8,023 nt of DNA from Vulcanimicrobiota bacterium (GTDB lineage: Bacteria; Vulcanimicrobiota; Vulcanimicrobiia; Eremiobacterales; Eremiobacteraceae), in the NCBI GenBank assembly GCA_019232725.1, contig JAFANK010000330.1:1-8023 (forward strand), given 5' to 3'. The first letter of the stretch is position 1. Every line of letters begins with the position of its first letter. The notes under the pieces were generated by a model. It saw nothing but the letters and a program-made list of their open reading frames with translations. It had not been told where the DNA came from and did no database searches. Shown piece by piece: positions 6,807 to 8,023 of this stretch. Position numbers and translations under genes: made by a program.

Positions 6807-6823
6807 GCTAACATAGTGTTAGC
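6807..6823. promoter_or_regulatory. Perfect palindrome GCTAACA-TAG-TGTTAGC upstream of the TonB receptor gene
   Basis: Seven-base arms that are exact reverse complements around a 3-base centre. The site lies 18 bases after the regulator's stop codon and 58 bases before the receptor's start. It fits a dimeric regulator's operator. As RNA it would be a short hairpin with only three G-C pairs, followed by TTTGCATT, so a weak terminator for the regulator gene is the alternative. A poor -10-like TACACT lies at 6837-6842. Confidence 0.4.
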
Positions 6824-6868
6824 TTTGCATTAAGGGTACACTTGGTGTGAACCGCTTCGTGCTTAATT

Positions 6869-6874
6869 GGGAGA
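6869..6874 (+). promoter_or_regulatory. Shine-Dalgarno site of the TonB-dependent receptor gene
   Basis: GGGAGA with a 7-base spacer to the GTG at 6882. This is the best-spaced ribosome site in the window and fixes the start, which in turn gives a proper signal peptide. Confidence 0.65.
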
Positions 6875-6881
6875 TAGACCC

Positions 6882-8023
6882 GTGTCAATTCAGAAGCTAA
6901 GGGCTTTTGTTTTTGCCTGTTTTCTCTCGGTCGCATTTGCGCTTCCCGCGGCGGCGGGCACGACCGGCGGTTTGCATGGCCGCATCACCGATGTGGAATC
7001 AGGTCAACCCGTCGCCGACGTCTCAGTGACCGTCACTGCGCCTGCGCAGACCGCGACGACCGTTACATCAGCCAGCGGTGAGTACACGTTCCTTTCTTTG
7101 AATCCTGACACGTACACGCTGACGGCGAAAAAGGATGGCTACTCGATCGAGCAGGTACCCGGCATCACCATCATCTCCGACCAAGTGCGTTCGGTCAACG
7201 TGCGCATTCAGCGCTCACTGAAAACGATCGGGAAAGTTGCCGTGCATGGCACGGCAGGCCTCGTGCGCTCAGGTGTCGTGAGCGATGTGTATTCGGTCAA
7301 CGCGGTGACGCAAAAGGCGGCCGCGCCGCTCGCGGGTGCGGCGTCACTCAACCAAGCGTACGGCGCGATCGCGACGGCCCCTGGCGTCAACTACGATCAG
7401 GGCCAGCAAGGTTGGTATCAGAACATCTTCATCCGCGGCGGCGACATCGACCAAGTCGCCTACGAATTCGATGGCGTGCCGGTGATCCGCGAATCAGACG
7501 ATGGCGCGGTCACGACGCTCACCAACCTCGGCCAAGCCGAGGTCCAGGTGTATGCGGGCGGCACGCCCGCATCGGCGGACGCTCCTGGACTCGCGGGCTA
7601 CATCAACCAAGTCGTCAAGACGGGCACGTATCCCGGATACGCAAATATGGCGATGGGCATCGGTGGGCCGCCGCTCTACAACAAGGCGATGCTCGAAGCG
7701 GCCGGCGGCACTCCCGATCGGCTCTTCACCTACTACGTGGGCACGCAGTACGTCACCCAGGACAACCGTTTCGGCGACCAGTTCAACGGCGCAAGCAACC
7801 CGCTCTACTTCTATCCGCTCTCCTACGGCAACCCGTACCCGAACCCGACGAGCAGCACGATCGCGTCGCCGTTGAACACGGTCGTGCCCGATGGTTCAGC
7901 GCAGTGGTTGTGGGCGCCAGGTCCGACCAATGCGATCGCGCACATGACAGATCAGGAAACGATCGCCAACTTCCACATCGGGCTTTCCCACAAACATGAC
8001 ACGGGCAAAGACGACATCCAGCT
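6882..8023 (+). CDS. TonB-dependent outer-membrane receptor with carboxypeptidase-regulatory-like domain (3' truncated)
   Basis: An open frame of 380 codons runs from the GTG at 6882 off the window edge without a stop. Residues 1-25 form a signal peptide (basic start, hydrophobic core, LPAAA before the likely cut), so the protein is exported. Residues about 28-110 are a carboxypeptidase-regulatory-like beta-sandwich (GLHGRITDVESGQPVADVSV; SGEYTFLSLNPDTYTL), an N-terminal extension known from Oar-like and SusC-like receptors. Residues about 130-250 look like a plug domain (NIFIRGGDIDQVAYEFDGVP; LAGYINQVVKTGTYPG). The rest is rich in Tyr, Asn and Pro with alternating hydrophobic residues, as expected for the first barrel strands and loops. 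Such receptors import large or scarce substrates, using energy passed on by TonB-ExbB-ExbD. The substrate cannot be told. No TonB box was recognised. The gene follows the PucR-type gene on the same strand after 93 bases, and may have its own promoter. Another possible role, as in Oar, is export or adhesion. Confidence 0.87.
   Translation, partial: MSIQKLRAFVFACFLSVAFALPAAAGTTGGLHGRITDVESGQPVADVSVTVTAPAQTATTVTSASGEYTFLSLNPDTYTLTAKKDGYSIEQVPGITIISDQVRSVNVRIQRSLKTIGKVAVHGTAGLVRSGVVSDVYSVNAVTQKAAAPLAGAASLNQAYGAIATAPGVNYDQGQQGWYQNIFIRGGDIDQVAYEFDGVPVIRESDDGAVTTLTNLGQAEVQVYAGGTPASADAPGLAGYINQVVKTGTYPGYANMAMGIGGPPLYNKAMLEAAGGTPDRLFTYYVGTQYVTQDNRFGDQFNGASNPLYFYPLSYGNPYPNPTSSTIASPLNTVVPDGSAQWLWAPGPTNAIAHMTDQETIANFHIGLSHKHDTGKDDIQ

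Noticed and set aside
7412..7999. A 195-codon plus-strand frame in the receptor region
   Set aside because: It is Arg- and His-rich and out of frame with the receptor, whose frame has a signal peptide, ribosome site and plug motifs.

Overview
The window is ordinary protein-coding bacterial DNA with high GC and short gaps between genes. It holds six protein genes, the first and last cut by the window edges, and no RNA gene, CRISPR array or insertion sequence that I can see. The organism looks like a diderm: the last gene encodes a TonB-dependent outer-membrane receptor with a carboxypeptidase-regulatory-like N-terminal domain. The transcription factor is a PucR-family protein, a family best known from Firmicutes and Actinobacteria. 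This pairing would fit a diderm lineage near those phyla, such as Candidatus Eremiobacterota (WPS-2). That is an inference with low confidence, and Acidobacteriota and others are not excluded.

Layout. Positions 2-727 (+) are the C-terminal part of an MscS-type mechanosensitive channel. Its 3' end overlaps convergently the end of a three-gene minus-strand unit, read from right to left: gabT-like 4-aminobutyrate aminotransferase (4993-3701), patA/ygjG-like putrescine aminotransferase (3681-2275) and a GbsA/BADH-type aldehyde dehydrogenase (2251-707). The gaps are 19 and 23 bases, so this is very probably one operon. A 196-base divergent intergenic region with several inverted repeats separates it from a PucR-family regulator (5190-6788, +). 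After a 93-base gap with a perfect 7-3-7 palindrome comes the TonB-dependent receptor (6882 to the edge, +).

How the genes work together (from family knowledge plus gene order). PatA moves one amino group of putrescine to 2-oxoglutarate, giving 4-aminobutanal. The aldehyde dehydrogenase would oxidise this to 4-aminobutyrate (GABA). GabT would convert GABA to succinate semialdehyde. The operon therefore encodes a transaminase route from putrescine to succinate semialdehyde. No dedicated succinate-semialdehyde dehydrogenase or polyamine transporter is visible. The divergent PucR protein is the obvious candidate regulator. The TonB receptor may be independent, but a short motif in its upstream region also occurs in the divergent control region.

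I found no clearly undescribed system. The points most worth a second look are the compact PucR-linked putrescine/GABA operon with a betaine-aldehyde-type dehydrogenase, the repeats in its control region, and the possible motif link to the TonB receptor.
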